Positions 1-7,155 of a stretch of DNA of 10,790 bases are shown piece by piece (within the stretch, counting starts at the first letter, position 1; each line of letters starts with the position of its first letter). Made by a program: the position numbers and the translations under genes. The stretch covers positions 1 through 10,790 of the forward strand of contig JACMOT010000400.1 in the NCBI GenBank assembly GCA_014377915.1, given 5' to 3'. This DNA is from Tardiphaga sp. GTDB lineage: Bacteria; Pseudomonadota; Alphaproteobacteria; Rhizobiales; Xanthobacteraceae. Below the pieces are notes generated by a model that saw only the letters and a program-made list of their open reading frames with translations, was not told the origin of the DNA and ran no database searches.

Positions 1-588
1 CCGGTTGGCGATCTGCAGCGCGCGGAGCAGCGGATCGCCGTCCACGACCTCGCTCACGATGCCCCAGCGCCGGGCCCGCTCGGCATCAAATGGCCGGCCG
101 GTCAACGCGGCATGCGCGATGCCGCGCGGGCTGGTCATTTGCGTGGCGGCCTTGACGATCTGGGCGCCGGGCACGAGGCCGAAATTGATTTCGGGGAGAC
201 CGAAGCGCGCGTCTCTGCCCGCGATGACGACGTCGGACGCGGAAAGTATCGGAAGCGCCCCGCCGAAGCAGTAGCCCCGCACGGCGGTAATGACGGTCTG
301 CGTAAGCTGGCGCAGCAGATGCGTGCGCCAATGGTCGGTCGCGATCCGCGCACGGCGCAGCAGATCCGGCGGCCGGGTGGAACTGTCGAAGAAGTCCTTC
401 ATATCCATGCCGGCCGAGAAGTGACCGCCGATGCCGTGGAAGATCACCGTATGCACCGCTGTATCGTCGCGGGTACGAAGCAACTGCGCCTCCATCGCCA
501 GTGTCAGTTCCACACCAATGGCATTGCGCTTGGCTGCGCGGTCAAGCCCGATGAGACGGATGCCGCCGCGATCCTCGACCTGGAGCAT
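1..588 (-). CDS. Crotonase-fold protein, hydroxycinnamoyl-CoA hydratase-lyase-like (3' end outside window)
   Basis: This is an open frame of 196 codons from ATG at 588 to the window edge with no stop, so the C-terminus is missing. It has the crotonase fold. The first oxyanion-hole segment is HFSAGMDMKDF (residues 56-66) and the second is GYCFGGAL (105-112). The glutamate matching Glu164 of rat enoyl-CoA hydratase is E133 in GLPEINFG. The position of Glu144, 20 residues earlier, is Pro113. Classical hydratases have both glutamates, whereas feruloyl/4-hydroxycinnamoyl-CoA hydratase-lyases keep only the second. The GGA-x-x-x-L and PEINFG...PG-x-x-V-x-KA pattern also looks like that enzyme. The GGTQRL signature of ordinary hydratases is absent. 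The start follows the upstream crotonase with the junction TGA-CC-ATG, so it is almost certainly cotranscribed and translationally coupled with it. The family is sure. A hydratase-lyase activity is only suggested, and an isomerase or another CoA-ester reaction is possible. Confidence 0.88.
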   Translation of the reverse strand, partial: MLQVEDRGGIRLIGLDRAAKRNAIGVELTLAMEAQLLRTRDDTAVHTVIFHGIGGHFSAGMDMKDFFDSSTRPPDLLRRARIATDHWRTHLLRQLTQTVITAVRGYCFGGALPILSASDVVIAGRDARFGLPEINFGLVPGAQIVKAATQMTSPRGIAHAALTGRPFDAERARRWGIVSEVVDGDPLLRALQIANR

Positions 589-590
589 GG

Positions 591-1352
591 TCAGCTCCCG
601 AGACCGGGCTTGCTGGTGCCCGCGAGAAAACTCTCGACCGCCGCCGCACGCGCCGACGGTCTGCCAGCCTGCAGCGACTTGAGCTCGGCGAATTTGGCAG
701 CGTTGTAGTCAAGCACGGCGTCCCAATCCATACTCGGAACGTGGCGCAGGGTCTGCTTGGTAAACTGCAGGGCGAGCGGATCCTTCTCCAGCAGGCTTGC
801 CAGCAGCGCGCCGGTCTCGCCGTCGAGCTCGGCCGACGGAAAACTCAGCGTCGCGAGACCATTGCGCTCCGCCTCGATGCCGTCGAAAGGCCGACCGTCG
901 AGCGCATGCTGGCTGATCGAACGTCGGGTCATGACCAATGACATCACTTGCGCAACAGGCCCGCCCATGAAGCCGCCGCTGTTCGCTTCGTCGAGTCCGA
1001 ATTCGGCGTCATCGGCGACGTAGACGATGTCGCAAGCTGCCACGAGCGCGAGCACGCTGCCATGCCAGGCGCCGCGCAGTTTCGCGACAACGGGCTGCGG
1101 CATGTTGCGGAGCTGTCGCACCAGATCGCCGCAGACGCCGGACGTCACGGTCCCGCGGACGCCGCCGGCTCCGCAGGACAAGACGACGACACGAACCAGT
1201 TCGTCCGCCGCTCGTTCCTGCAGTTCGGCGCGCAAGACCTGAACGAGCGCCGGGGTGAAGTCGCTGTGTTCGAATGACAGCGTCAGCACGCCAGCGTCGA
1301 CCCGCGTGGACAGGCCACGGTCAGTCACCTGCTCTGAATGCATCTCGCTCAT
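591..1352 (-). CDS. Divergent crotonase-fold protein with eroded active site
   Basis: This 253-residue protein is clearly crotonase-fold from residue 85 on: an alanine-rich helix ending in ACD (106-108), then EFGLDEANSGG (117-127). The C-terminal helices DPLALQFTKQTLRH (191-204) and a tail ending FLAGTSKPGL resemble hydroxycinnamoyl-CoA hydratase-lyases, which end in a similar SIKPGL motif. The active site is unusual. The first oxyanion-hole motif (normally HFSAGxDL) is not recognisable in residues 59-75. The loop and helix after it are about 25 residues shorter than in relatives. The second hole reads RGAWHGSV instead of GxxxGGG. The Glu144 position is Ala102, and only E122 (the Glu164 position) remains. 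The ATG overlaps the stop of the upstream TetR gene by 4 bases (ATGA), and its own stop lies 2 bases before the next crotonase. It may be a structural partner of that downstream crotonase or a crotonase with altered chemistry. Substrate is unknown. Confidence 0.85.
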   Translation of the reverse strand: MSEMHSEQVTDRGLSTRVDAGVLTLSFEHSDFTPALVQVLRAELQERAADELVRVVVLSCGAGGVRGTVTSGVCGDLVRQLRNMPQPVVAKLRGAWHGSVLALVAACDIVYVADDAEFGLDEANSGGFMGGPVAQVMSLVMTRRSISQHALDGRPFDGIEAERNGLATLSFPSAELDGETGALLASLLEKDPLALQFTKQTLRHVPSMDWDAVLDYNAAKFAELKSLQAGRPSARAAAVESFLAGTSKPGLGS

Positions 1353-1996
1353 GGCGCACGAAATCCCGCTGCGGCAAATCGGACGAGTTCGGCCAATGCG
1401 GTTTCGGGTTCCACCGTGTCGATCCCGTCATGGGTGATCGACTCGATGCGGCCGGGCATGGCCATGGTGTAGACCATCGAGCCCAGCAGGAAATGAAATC
1501 GCCAGTGCAGCGTGTGGTTCGGCAGGTCAGGCAAAGCCTTTGCAAGCGCCTTCAGAGCCATCTCGCTGGTCCGGTTGAAGGCCTGGCTGAGCGCAGCCCG
1601 CCTTACTTCCTCGCGTTCGAAGGCCATGCGCGCGCGCATCATCGAGAAAGCCATACCATCCGGCGTGCCCAGTGCCTCGAGGCCGGGGCGAAGGAAGGCG
1701 GCGAGGATGTCTTCCAGCACCGGCCTGCCGGACGTATCGGGCTCGAGGTGGCCAAGCAATTCCTCACGTCGGTCGGCGATCGGTTGGGCGCGCCTGGAAA
1801 ACAGCTCCTTGAGAACGGCTTCCTTTGAACCGAAATGATAATGCGCGGCCGCGGTGTTGACGCCGGCAGCAGCCGTGATCTCGCGCAAGCTGACGGCATC
1901 AATTCCGCGCTCGCTGAACAGCTTTTCCGCCGCTAGAAGAATGCGTTCGGGCGTGCCTGAGGCCATGTCCGCCGTTTGCTCGGCCAGTTTCGACAT
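1349..1996 (-). CDS. TetR-family transcriptional repressor (TetR-A)
   Basis: This is a 215-residue TetR-type regulator. The N-terminal helix-turn-helix is at about residues 34-57 (AVSLREITAAAGVNTAAAHY), followed by the family hallmark HYHFGSKE. The C-terminal ligand-binding domain contains the helix WRFHFLLGSMVYTMA, which is shared with the second TetR of the window (minus strand, 8316-9020). The two align along their whole length, with about 39 of 69 residues identical in the N-terminal stretch by eye. I prefer the ATG at 1996 because AAGGA lies 10 bases upstream. A GTG at 2026 would add ten residues (225 aa). It heads the operon with two crotonases and is divergent from the hydratase-lyase-synthetase operon. 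Two palindromes lie in the shared upstream region, so autoregulation and control of both operons is likely. The ligand is probably an acyl-CoA or free acid of the pathway (inference from context and from PsrA/FadR-like TetRs). Confidence 0.93.
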   Translation of the reverse strand: MSKLAEQTADMASGTPERILLAAEKLFSERGIDAVSLREITAAAGVNTAAAHYHFGSKEAVLKELFSRRAQPIADRREELLGHLEPDTSGRPVLEDILAAFLRPGLEALGTPDGMAFSMMRARMAFEREEVRRAALSQAFNRTSEMALKALAKALPDLPNHTLHWRFHFLLGSMVYTMAMPGRIESITHDGIDTVEPETALAELVRFAAAGFRAP

Positions 1997-2041
1997 ACCC
2001 GTCTCATCCTTGGTTCGTCGACCCACCTTAAGGTCAGCCGC

Positions 2042-2070
2042 AGTTTAAATCAAACGCTTGCTTCACTCAA
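2042..2070 (-). promoter_or_regulatory. Candidate promoter for the tetR-A-crotonase operon
   Basis: On the minus strand, TTGAGT (2070-2065) and TAAACT (2047-2042) are separated by 17 bases. Each matches the sigma-70 consensus at four of six positions. The imperfect palindrome at 2048-2063 fills the spacer, so a repressor bound there would block polymerase. The predicted transcription start is a few bases upstream of the alternative GTG and some 40 bases upstream of the preferred ATG. Confidence 0.5.
2048..2063. promoter_or_regulatory. Operator-like imperfect palindrome O2
   Basis: The sequence AATCAAACGCTTGCTT matches its own reverse complement at 12 of 16 positions and has the core CAAACGCTTG. 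Its centre lies 17 bases from that of the perfect palindrome O1, which gives two adjacent dimer sites. It shares the pattern C-A-A-R-C-G-Y-T with O1 and with the site upstream of the second tetR. It is probably a TetR-A site in the spacer of the minus-strand promoter. Confidence 0.6.
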
Positions 2071-2086
2071 GCGCTTGAGTTAGACC
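2058..2086 (+). promoter_or_regulatory. Candidate promoter for the hydratase-lyase-synthetase operon
   Basis: TTGCTT (2058-2063) is followed after 17 bases by TAGACC (2081-2086). The -35 is acceptable but the -10 matches TATAAT at only three positions, so the call rests mainly on geometry. The perfect palindrome at 2065-2080 occupies the spacer, starting one base after the -35. This is the same arrangement as at the amidohydrolase promoter (9029-9058). Confidence 0.35.
2065..2080. promoter_or_regulatory. Operator-like perfect palindrome O1
   Basis: ACTCAAGCGCTTGAGT is a perfect 16-base palindrome located between the divergent tetR-A and enoyl-CoA hydratase genes. TetR dimers typically bind palindromes of this size next to their own gene. 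It overlaps the candidate plus-strand promoter spacer and also supplies the -35 of the candidate minus-strand promoter. It is probably the main TetR-A operator. Confidence 0.72.
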
Positions 2087-2191
2087 TTGGCCTCTCTTGG
2101 CAGATGGGTCTTTTCCCGTGACGGCTGCGGCCGGGCTTCCACGACGATGATCAACGACATCCGAAACGGCATCCGACAAGGCTCGTTCGCC

Positions 2192-2992
2192 ATGACCAGC
2201 GCTCCGCGATCGCTAGAAACATTGAACGTCTCCGTGCAGGGTCAGGTGGCGATCGTCGCCATGAACCGCCCTGAGGCGATGAACGCCATCAGCATGCAGA
2301 TGCGCGCGGACTTGCGCGAAACGCTCGAGACGCTGCGGCGCGATCCCGACATCGGCGCGGTGGTGCTCACCGGCAATGGCGAGAAGGCATTTTCAGCCGG
2401 CATGGACCTGCGCGAGTTTGCGCAGACCAATGCCGGCATGCCGGTGGCCGAGATGAAGCGTTTCCGCTGGGCCCAGGCAGAAGGCATTGCAGCGTTCGAC
2501 AAGCCTATAATCGCCGCGGTCAACGGCGTCGCGATCGGCGGCGGCCTCGAACTGGCGCTGCTTTGCGATCTGGTCTTCGCAGCCGAGAACGCGACCTTTG
2601 CTTTTGCGGAAATCAAGCGGGGCTTGATGCCCGGCAATGGCGGCACGCAGCGTCTGTCGCGCCGCATCGGTCAGGCGCGCGCCCTCGAAATGATTTTGAC
2701 CGGCCGCAGCGTGAGCGCGGAAGAAGCGCTGGCGCTGGGACTCGTCGAATACGTGGTGCCGAAAGCCGAACTGCTGGGAAAGGCCGTGGCCCTCGCCGCA
2801 CAGATGGCCGCACAGGCGCCGGTCGCAGTGCGCTCAGCCAAGGCCGCGATCGTCCGCGGGGCCGAACTCTCGCTCGATGACGGCATACGGCTGGAGCAGG
2901 ACCTGGCAGCTTTCCTCTACACCACCGAAGACGCCCAGGAAGGCCCGCGCGCCTTTCTGGAGAAACGAGCGCCGGTCTGGCGCGGTTGCTAG
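2192..2992 (+). CDS. Enoyl-CoA hydratase (crotonase family), catalytically complete
   Basis: This 266-residue protein is of normal length for a bacterial enoyl-CoA hydratase (hydration of trans-2-enoyl-CoA to 3-hydroxyacyl-CoA). The first oxyanion-hole motif is KAFSAGMDLREF (65-76) and the second is NGVAIGGGLELALLCD (111-126). Both catalytic glutamates are present 20 residues apart: E120 in GGGLELA (Glu144 of rat hydratase) and E140 in FAEIKRG (Glu164). The GNGGTQRLSRRIG signature follows at 148-160. I chose ATG 2192 because AAGG lies 10 bases upstream and the product begins where relatives begin. The frame stays open upstream to a TTG at 2087, which would add 35 residues with no family resemblance. 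It is the first gene of a three-gene operon, 23 bases ahead of the CitE-like lyase, which suggests that it hydrates the enoyl-CoA that the lyase later splits. It differs sharply from the two active-site-altered crotonases on the other strand. Confidence 0.92.
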   Translation: MTSAPRSLETLNVSVQGQVAIVAMNRPEAMNAISMQMRADLRETLETLRRDPDIGAVVLTGNGEKAFSAGMDLREFAQTNAGMPVAEMKRFRWAQAEGIAAFDKPIIAAVNGVAIGGGLELALLCDLVFAAENATFAFAEIKRGLMPGNGGTQRLSRRIGQARALEMILTGRSVSAEEALALGLVEYVVPKAELLGKAVALAAQMAAQAPVAVRSAKAAIVRGAELSLDDGIRLEQDLAAFLYTTEDAQEGPRAFLEKRAPVWRGC

Positions 2993-3015
2993 TCGACCCA
3001 CGTGAAAAGAGAACC

Positions 3016-3912
3016 ATGTCAACCACGTCTACCCCCATCTACCGTACGCTGCTGTTCGCACCTGGCAGCCGCCCCGAGCTTCTTGCCAAGGCACAAACCG
3101 GAGACGCCGATGCGCTGATCTTCGACCTCGAAGATTCCGTTCCGCTCAACGCCAAGGACGAAGCCCGGCAGAACATTGCCGGTGTTCTGGCCGCGGGACT
3201 GGCAAAACCAATGTTTTTGCGCATCAGCAACCCGCGCGCTGGCGATACAGCTGCCGATCTTGCCGTGCTGGAACACGCGCGCGATCTTTCGAACGTGGCT
3301 GGCGTGATCCTGCCGAAGGCGGATACCGACGCTGACGTGCTCGCGGTCGCAGCACTGCTTACCGCTCTCGAAGACAAGCTGGGTGCAACCGCAGACCATC
3401 TGCGGATCCTCCCGCTGATCGAAACCTGCCTGGGTCTGCGCAATACCTTCGACATGGCCCGCGCCTCGTCGCGAGTCTGCGGCATGTCGCTGGCCAGCGC
3501 CGAGGAAGGCGACTTCATGGTCGACCTTGGCGGACGCTGGACGCCTCAGAGTCGCGCACTCGCTTATGCGCGAGGCAAGATGGTAGCCGACGCACGAGCC
3601 GCCGGTCTCCAGTGGATCGTCGATGGCGTCTTCATGAATCTGCACGACACCGACGCGCTTCGGACGGAATGCGAGATCGCCCGCGAACTCGGCTTTGTGG
3701 GCAAGATGGCCATTCACCCAACTCAGGTCGCGGTCATGCGCCAGGTGTTTTCGCCGAGCGAAGCCGAAGTCGAATACGCCACCGGGCTTGTAATCGCCTT
3801 CGAAGAAGCCGAGGCGCGCGGCGTCGGCGCCGTCAGATATCGCGGCATGATGGTCGATTATGCCAATGTGCGTCTGGCGCGGCGCACGCTGTCGCTGGCG
3901 AAAGCCCGCTGA
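3016..3912 (+). CDS. CitE/HpcH-HpaI-family acyl-CoA lyase (citramalyl/malyl-CoA lyase-like)
   Basis: This 298-residue TIM-barrel protein belongs to the citrate-lyase-beta / malyl-CoA lyase family. Family motifs occur in order: LLFAPGSRPELLAKA (12-26, with the substrate-binding Arg19), DALIFDLEDSVP (32-43), LPLIETCLG (132-140, with metal-binding Glu136), AEEGDFMVDLG (162-172, with metal-binding Asp166) and KMAIHPTQV (230-238). The C-terminal MMVDYANV (278-285) contains Asp281, which aligns with the catalytic Asp of human citramalyl-CoA lyase CLYBL as I recall it. Such enzymes cleave 3-hydroxy-3-carboxy-type CoA thioesters to acetyl- or propionyl-CoA plus a 2-oxo acid. The start is ATG 3016, behind a purine-rich GAAAAGAGAA. 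A TTG at 2986 in the same frame overlaps the previous gene and is unlikely. No citrate lyase alpha or gamma (acyl-carrier) genes are nearby, so this is not citrate lyase itself. It is followed by the synthetase with junction TGA-CC-ATG. Confidence 0.9.
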   Translation: MSTTSTPIYRTLLFAPGSRPELLAKAQTGDADALIFDLEDSVPLNAKDEARQNIAGVLAAGLAKPMFLRISNPRAGDTAADLAVLEHARDLSNVAGVILPKADTDADVLAVAALLTALEDKLGATADHLRILPLIETCLGLRNTFDMARASSRVCGMSLASAEEGDFMVDLGGRWTPQSRALAYARGKMVADARAAGLQWIVDGVFMNLHDTDALRTECEIARELGFVGKMAIHPTQVAVMRQVFSPSEAEVEYATGLVIAFEEAEARGVGAVRYRGMMVDYANVRLARRTLSLAKAR

Positions 3913-3914
3913 CC

Positions 3915-5840
3915 ATGATGGCCGACCTCGCCACAGCCGCCGCAGCGTCGCTCGAACTTGCCATTGACGGCACCAGCGGCCCACGGCGCCACTATCCGAT
4001 GCTGCGCACGGCGGCCGACGTCATCGCAATCGAACGCGTTCCGCTAGAGCAGCGTATCACCCAATGGGACTTTGCACTTAGCCTGCTCGACGGCTGCCGC
4101 ATCGATCCTCACCGCGCCGCTCTGCAGATAACACACAACGGGCAGATCGACGGCCCGCTGATCACCTGGAGCTTCCAGGATCTCGAACATCGTGCGCTGC
4201 AGATTGCCAATCTGTTGCGGGCCGGCGGCCTTGGCAAAGACGACGTGGTCGCCATCGTCAGCCCGACGGTGCCGGCGCTGTTTCCTCTACTCATCGGCGG
4301 CCTGCTCGCCGTGCGGCCTTTTCCGATCAACTGGATGCTCAACGCGCAGGCGTTGCGCGACCTGATCGAGAGCGCCGGTGCGAAGGCGGTTGTCGCGCTC
4401 GGCCCGACACCGGGCTTTTCGATCTGGGAGAACGTCAGCGCTGCCCTTGCCGGGATGACCGCGCCGCCGCAACTGTTCTCGCTTCATGATCCTTTTGCCC
4501 CGGCTCATGCGAACGACCTGATCGAGGCCGCTGCCGCCCACCCGCACGACAGGCTGGCGTTTCCCCGCCAGACAGCGGAGCGCGACAGTGTCGCCTGCTA
4601 TGTGCATTCGGGCGGCACGACCGGCCATCCGAAAATCGTGCGGCTGCTGCACGGCGGGCTCGTCTACCGGCAGTGGGCCGCCAACCTGTGCCTCGGCTTC
4701 ACGCCGGACGACGTCGTGCTGTCCGACACGCCTCTTTTCCACATCGGAGGACTGCTGGTCCGCGGTCTCGTGTCGACTGCGGACGGCCACACCACCGTCA
4801 TTCCCAGCATGCACGGCGCGCGCGACAAGGCTTATATCGCATCGTATTGGCGCTATGTGGAGCGCTTTTGCATCACCCAGATCTCCGGCGTGCCTACCTC
4901 GCTGTCAGTGCTGGCGAAAAACCCGCCGACCACCGAGGACATCAGCTCGCTGCGCCCTTACTTTGCAACCGGTTCGACCGCAATGGCGCCCTCCGTGCAA
5001 AAGCGCATCGCCGAGATTACCGGCGCACGGGCGCTGCAGACCTACGGCCTGACGGAAAACACCAGCCACGCGACGGTGGATCCCAGGGACGGCGAACAGC
5101 GACGCGGCTATTCCGGAATCCGGGTGGCCTATATGAAGCTCCGCATCGTTAAGATGGCATCCGACGGCACCGTCGAGCGCGACTGCGCACCCGGCGAGGA
5201 CGGCATGGTGCTGGTCGGCGGCCCTGGTGTTGCCGGCGGATACCTCGACCCGGCGCAAAACCGCGGCACCTTCCTGCCCGACGGGTTCTTCGTCACCGGG
5301 GACCTCGGCCAGATGGATGCCGACGGCTACTTGCGCATTAGCGGCCGGCAGAAGGACATGATCATTCGCAGCGGACACAACATCGAGCCCGGCCTGATCG
5401 AAGACGCGTTGTTGCAGTCGCCGGCCGTCGCGCAGGCCGCCGCCATCGGCAAACCCGATCAATATGCGGGCGAACTCCCGATTGCCTATGTGGAGCTCCA
5501 TCCTGGGGCCAAGATCACGGCCGAGGAGCTGCTGCGCTTCGCCACCGATCGGATTCCCGAGCGGCCGGCGGTGCCAAAGGAAATCATCTTCCTCGACAAA
5601 TTGCCGCTGACCGCGGTCGGGAAGCCCGTCAAGCACCTATTGCAGTCGGACGCCGCTCAGCGCGTGTTCAACGAAGCGCTGCGCGAGTTGAGCGGCCGGT
5701 GGCGGCTGGATGTCGTGCACACCGGCGGCGCGCTGAAGACCACCTTCGTCATGCTCGGCGCCCAGCCGGGCTTGCGGGAGCGCGCTGAGGAGATTTTGTC
5801 GAGCTTCTCCACGGCTTACTCCATCCGCCAGGAGGACTGA
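3915..5840 (+). CDS. AMP-forming acyl-CoA synthetase (acid:CoA ligase)
   Basis: This 641-residue member of the ANL superfamily activates a carboxylic acid through an acyl-adenylate to its CoA ester. The phosphate-binding loop is HSGGTTGHPK (231-240) and the A5 motif is QTYGLTENTS (375-384). The A7 motif is FVTGDLG (459-465), with the Asp that binds the ribose, and the hinge is SGRQKDMIIRSG (476-487). The A10 motif is LPLTAVGKPVK (563-573), with the adenylation lysine K570. A tail of about 70 residues follows A10, longer than in most short-chain synthetases. The start lies at the double ATG at 3915, 2 bases after the lyase stop. The open frame extends 101 codons upstream inside the lyase gene, but that stretch is an out-of-frame shadow. 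The neighbours indicate that it supplies the CoA ester for the hydratase and lyase. The substrate cannot be deduced. Confidence 0.93.
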   Translation: MMADLATAAAASLELAIDGTSGPRRHYPMLRTAADVIAIERVPLEQRITQWDFALSLLDGCRIDPHRAALQITHNGQIDGPLITWSFQDLEHRALQIANLLRAGGLGKDDVVAIVSPTVPALFPLLIGGLLAVRPFPINWMLNAQALRDLIESAGAKAVVALGPTPGFSIWENVSAALAGMTAPPQLFSLHDPFAPAHANDLIEAAAAHPHDRLAFPRQTAERDSVACYVHSGGTTGHPKIVRLLHGGLVYRQWAANLCLGFTPDDVVLSDTPLFHIGGLLVRGLVSTADGHTTVIPSMHGARDKAYIASYWRYVERFCITQISGVPTSLSVLAKNPPTTEDISSLRPYFATGSTAMAPSVQKRIAEITGARALQTYGLTENTSHATVDPRDGEQRRGYSGIRVAYMKLRIVKMASDGTVERDCAPGEDGMVLVGGPGVAGGYLDPAQNRGTFLPDGFFVTGDLGQMDADGYLRISGRQKDMIIRSGHNIEPGLIEDALLQSPAVAQAAAIGKPDQYAGELPIAYVELHPGAKITAEELLRFATDRIPERPAVPKEIIFLDKLPLTAVGKPVKHLLQSDAAQRVFNEALRELSGRWRLDVVHTGGALKTTFVMLGAQPGLRERAEEILSSFSTAYSIRQED

Positions 5841-5909
5841 TCGCGTCTGTCCGGAATGACCTACGCCGTACTGGCGGCCTGACAGGTGGTGCGTGCCGTT
5901 CAGGCAATC

Positions 5910-5927
5910 AAAAAACCTGCAGAGCAG
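5910..5927 (-). terminator. Weak terminator-like hairpin between convergent operons
   Basis: In the minus-strand direction, CTGC-TCT-GCAG is followed by one G and six T (rc of 5910-5915). The stem is only four pairs, so this is a marginal intrinsic terminator for the tartrate-dehydratase operon. A separate inverted repeat GCCTGA/TCAGGC (5877-5882 and 5900-5905) lies beyond it. The 137 bases between the convergent genes hold nothing else I can identify. Confidence 0.25.
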
Positions 5928-5977
5928 TCGCGATTGCGATCGGTGACGATCATGAGGCTGCCCGGCTCAGGTAAGCG

Positions 5978-7141
5978 CTACGCTTCCGTGATCGTCCGCA
6001 TGATTTGGTAGAGGCCGGGCTGGGCCTCGAAGCCAATGCCGGGATAATCCGGCACAGCGATTTCGCCGTCATCCACGTCCATGCCATCGGCAAAGCCGCC
6101 AAATGCCGCGAACACCCCGGGATAGGCCTCGCACCCGCCGAGGCCGAGGCCAGCCACGAGCGCAAACGACATCATGTTTCCGCCATGGGGAAAGATCCGC
6201 TGACGCGAGCCACCGAGCGCCTCGACACGCGCAACCATCTGAGCGTATGCAGTTACGCCATAGGCCTGCGGCGGATCGACCTGCAGGATGTCACGATCCC
6301 TGCGAAAGCCACCGAACTGAAACAGATTCTCGACGTCCTGCTGGCAGAACAGGTTTTCGCCCGTTGCCAGTGGAGCATCATAAGATTCCGCCAACCGCGC
6401 GAACGTCGCGTAGTCCAGCGGGCCGCACGGCTCCTCGAACCAGCGCAGGCCCAACGGCGCGAGCACTCTGCCGTAGCAAAGCATGCGCTCTACCGAGAGC
6501 GCCGCGTTGGCGTCAACCGCAAGACGGTCTCCAGCCCCGATCAGCGCAATCGCGGACTCGATCCGAGCGAGATCGTCCTTAATGGATACACCGCCGACCT
6601 TGATCTTGAGACGCGTATAGCCGTTGCCAAGGTGGCGCTCGACCTCCTCGGTTAATGACTTCAAATCGTTTTCCGGCTTGTACCATCCGCCGCCGACGTA
6701 ACACGGCACCTTCCGCAAGGGCGTGCTGCCGAATCGCTCGGCGAGAACGTGCCACAGCGGCCGGTCCAGGATTTTTGCCACGGCATCCCAGACCGCCGTC
6801 TCGATGGTGCCGATTGGGACCGAGCGTTCGGCATCGCCGCCGGGCTTCTCGCGCATCATCATGCGCTGCATGACCTTAACCGGATCGATGATGCCGGCCT
6901 CGTCGAGCAACGAATCCGGCTCTGCCGAGAGAATGCGCGGCACGAAACGCGCACGCATGGCCGCGCCGCAGGCGTAGCGGCCTGTCGAGTTGAACGCATA
7001 GCCGATGACAGGTTTGCCGCCGCGCATGACGTCGGTCACGACCGCGACAACTGATGTAGTCATTTCGGAAAAGTCGAACGCGGCATTCCGCATCGTCGAC
7101 GCAACGGGTACGGATGTCTCGCGGATGTCGGAGATGCGCAA
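5978..7141 (-). CDS. D-tartrate dehydratase-like protein (mandelate racemase/enolase superfamily)
   Basis: This 387-residue enolase-superfamily acid-sugar or hydroxy-acid dehydratase contains the expected elements: KIK (catalytic Lys181), VDAN (metal Asp210), WFEE (metal Glu236), TGEN (metal Glu262), QVD (Asp289) and FPHGG (catalytic His319). These sit at a constant offset of three from the residues I recall for Bradyrhizobium D-tartrate dehydratase (K184, D213, E239, E265, H322). Stretches such as MTTSVVAVVTDV and EKPGGDAERSV also match that enzyme, which converts D-tartrate to oxaloacetate. Differences near the site (VDPPQAYG, HGGNMMSF) leave room for a related substrate. Start: no ATG gives a full N-terminal domain. 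TTG at 7141, with GGA six bases upstream, gives the family's length and its usual N-terminus RISDIRE. A GTG at 7198 would overlap the upstream gene. It lies 14 bases after the binding-protein gene and is very probably cotranscribed with it. Confidence 0.88.
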   Translation of the reverse strand: MRISDIRETSVPVASTMRNAAFDFSEMTTSVVAVVTDVMRGGKPVIGYAFNSTGRYACGAAMRARFVPRILSAEPDSLLDEAGIIDPVKVMQRMMMREKPGGDAERSVPIGTIETAVWDAVAKILDRPLWHVLAERFGSTPLRKVPCYVGGGWYKPENDLKSLTEEVERHLGNGYTRLKIKVGGVSIKDDLARIESAIALIGAGDRLAVDANAALSVERMLCYGRVLAPLGLRWFEEPCGPLDYATFARLAESYDAPLATGENLFCQQDVENLFQFGGFRRDRDILQVDPPQAYGVTAYAQMVARVEALGGSRQRIFPHGGNMMSFALVAGLGLGGCEAYPGVFAAFGGFADGMDVDDGEIAVPDYPGIGFEAQPGLYQIMRTITEA

Positions 7142-7155
7142 AGGATATCCGATCG

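Noticed and set aside
112..708. Plus-strand frame of 198 codons over the left crotonase
   Set aside because: It is antisense to clear crotonase motifs, crosses the gene junction at 589-590, and shows no domain.
3016..3912. Citrate lyase beta subunit (citE) assignment
   Set aside because: No alpha, gamma or ligase genes of citrate lyase are nearby. The CoA-ligase and hydratase context fits a stand-alone acyl-CoA lyase better.
3612..3914. In-frame extension of the acyl-CoA synthetase by 101 codons upstream
   Set aside because: It lies entirely inside the CitE-like gene in another frame, reads as arginine-rich shadow sequence, and the double ATG at 3915 has the expected position.
3019..3984. 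Long minus-strand frame (321 codons) opposite the CitE-like gene
   Set aside because: It is a high-GC antisense shadow. The plus strand carries full family motifs and the minus translation shows none.
4905..5636. Minus-strand frame of 243 codons opposite the synthetase
   Set aside because: Its composition is typical of a complementary-frame shadow, and it covers the conserved A5-A10 motifs of the real gene.
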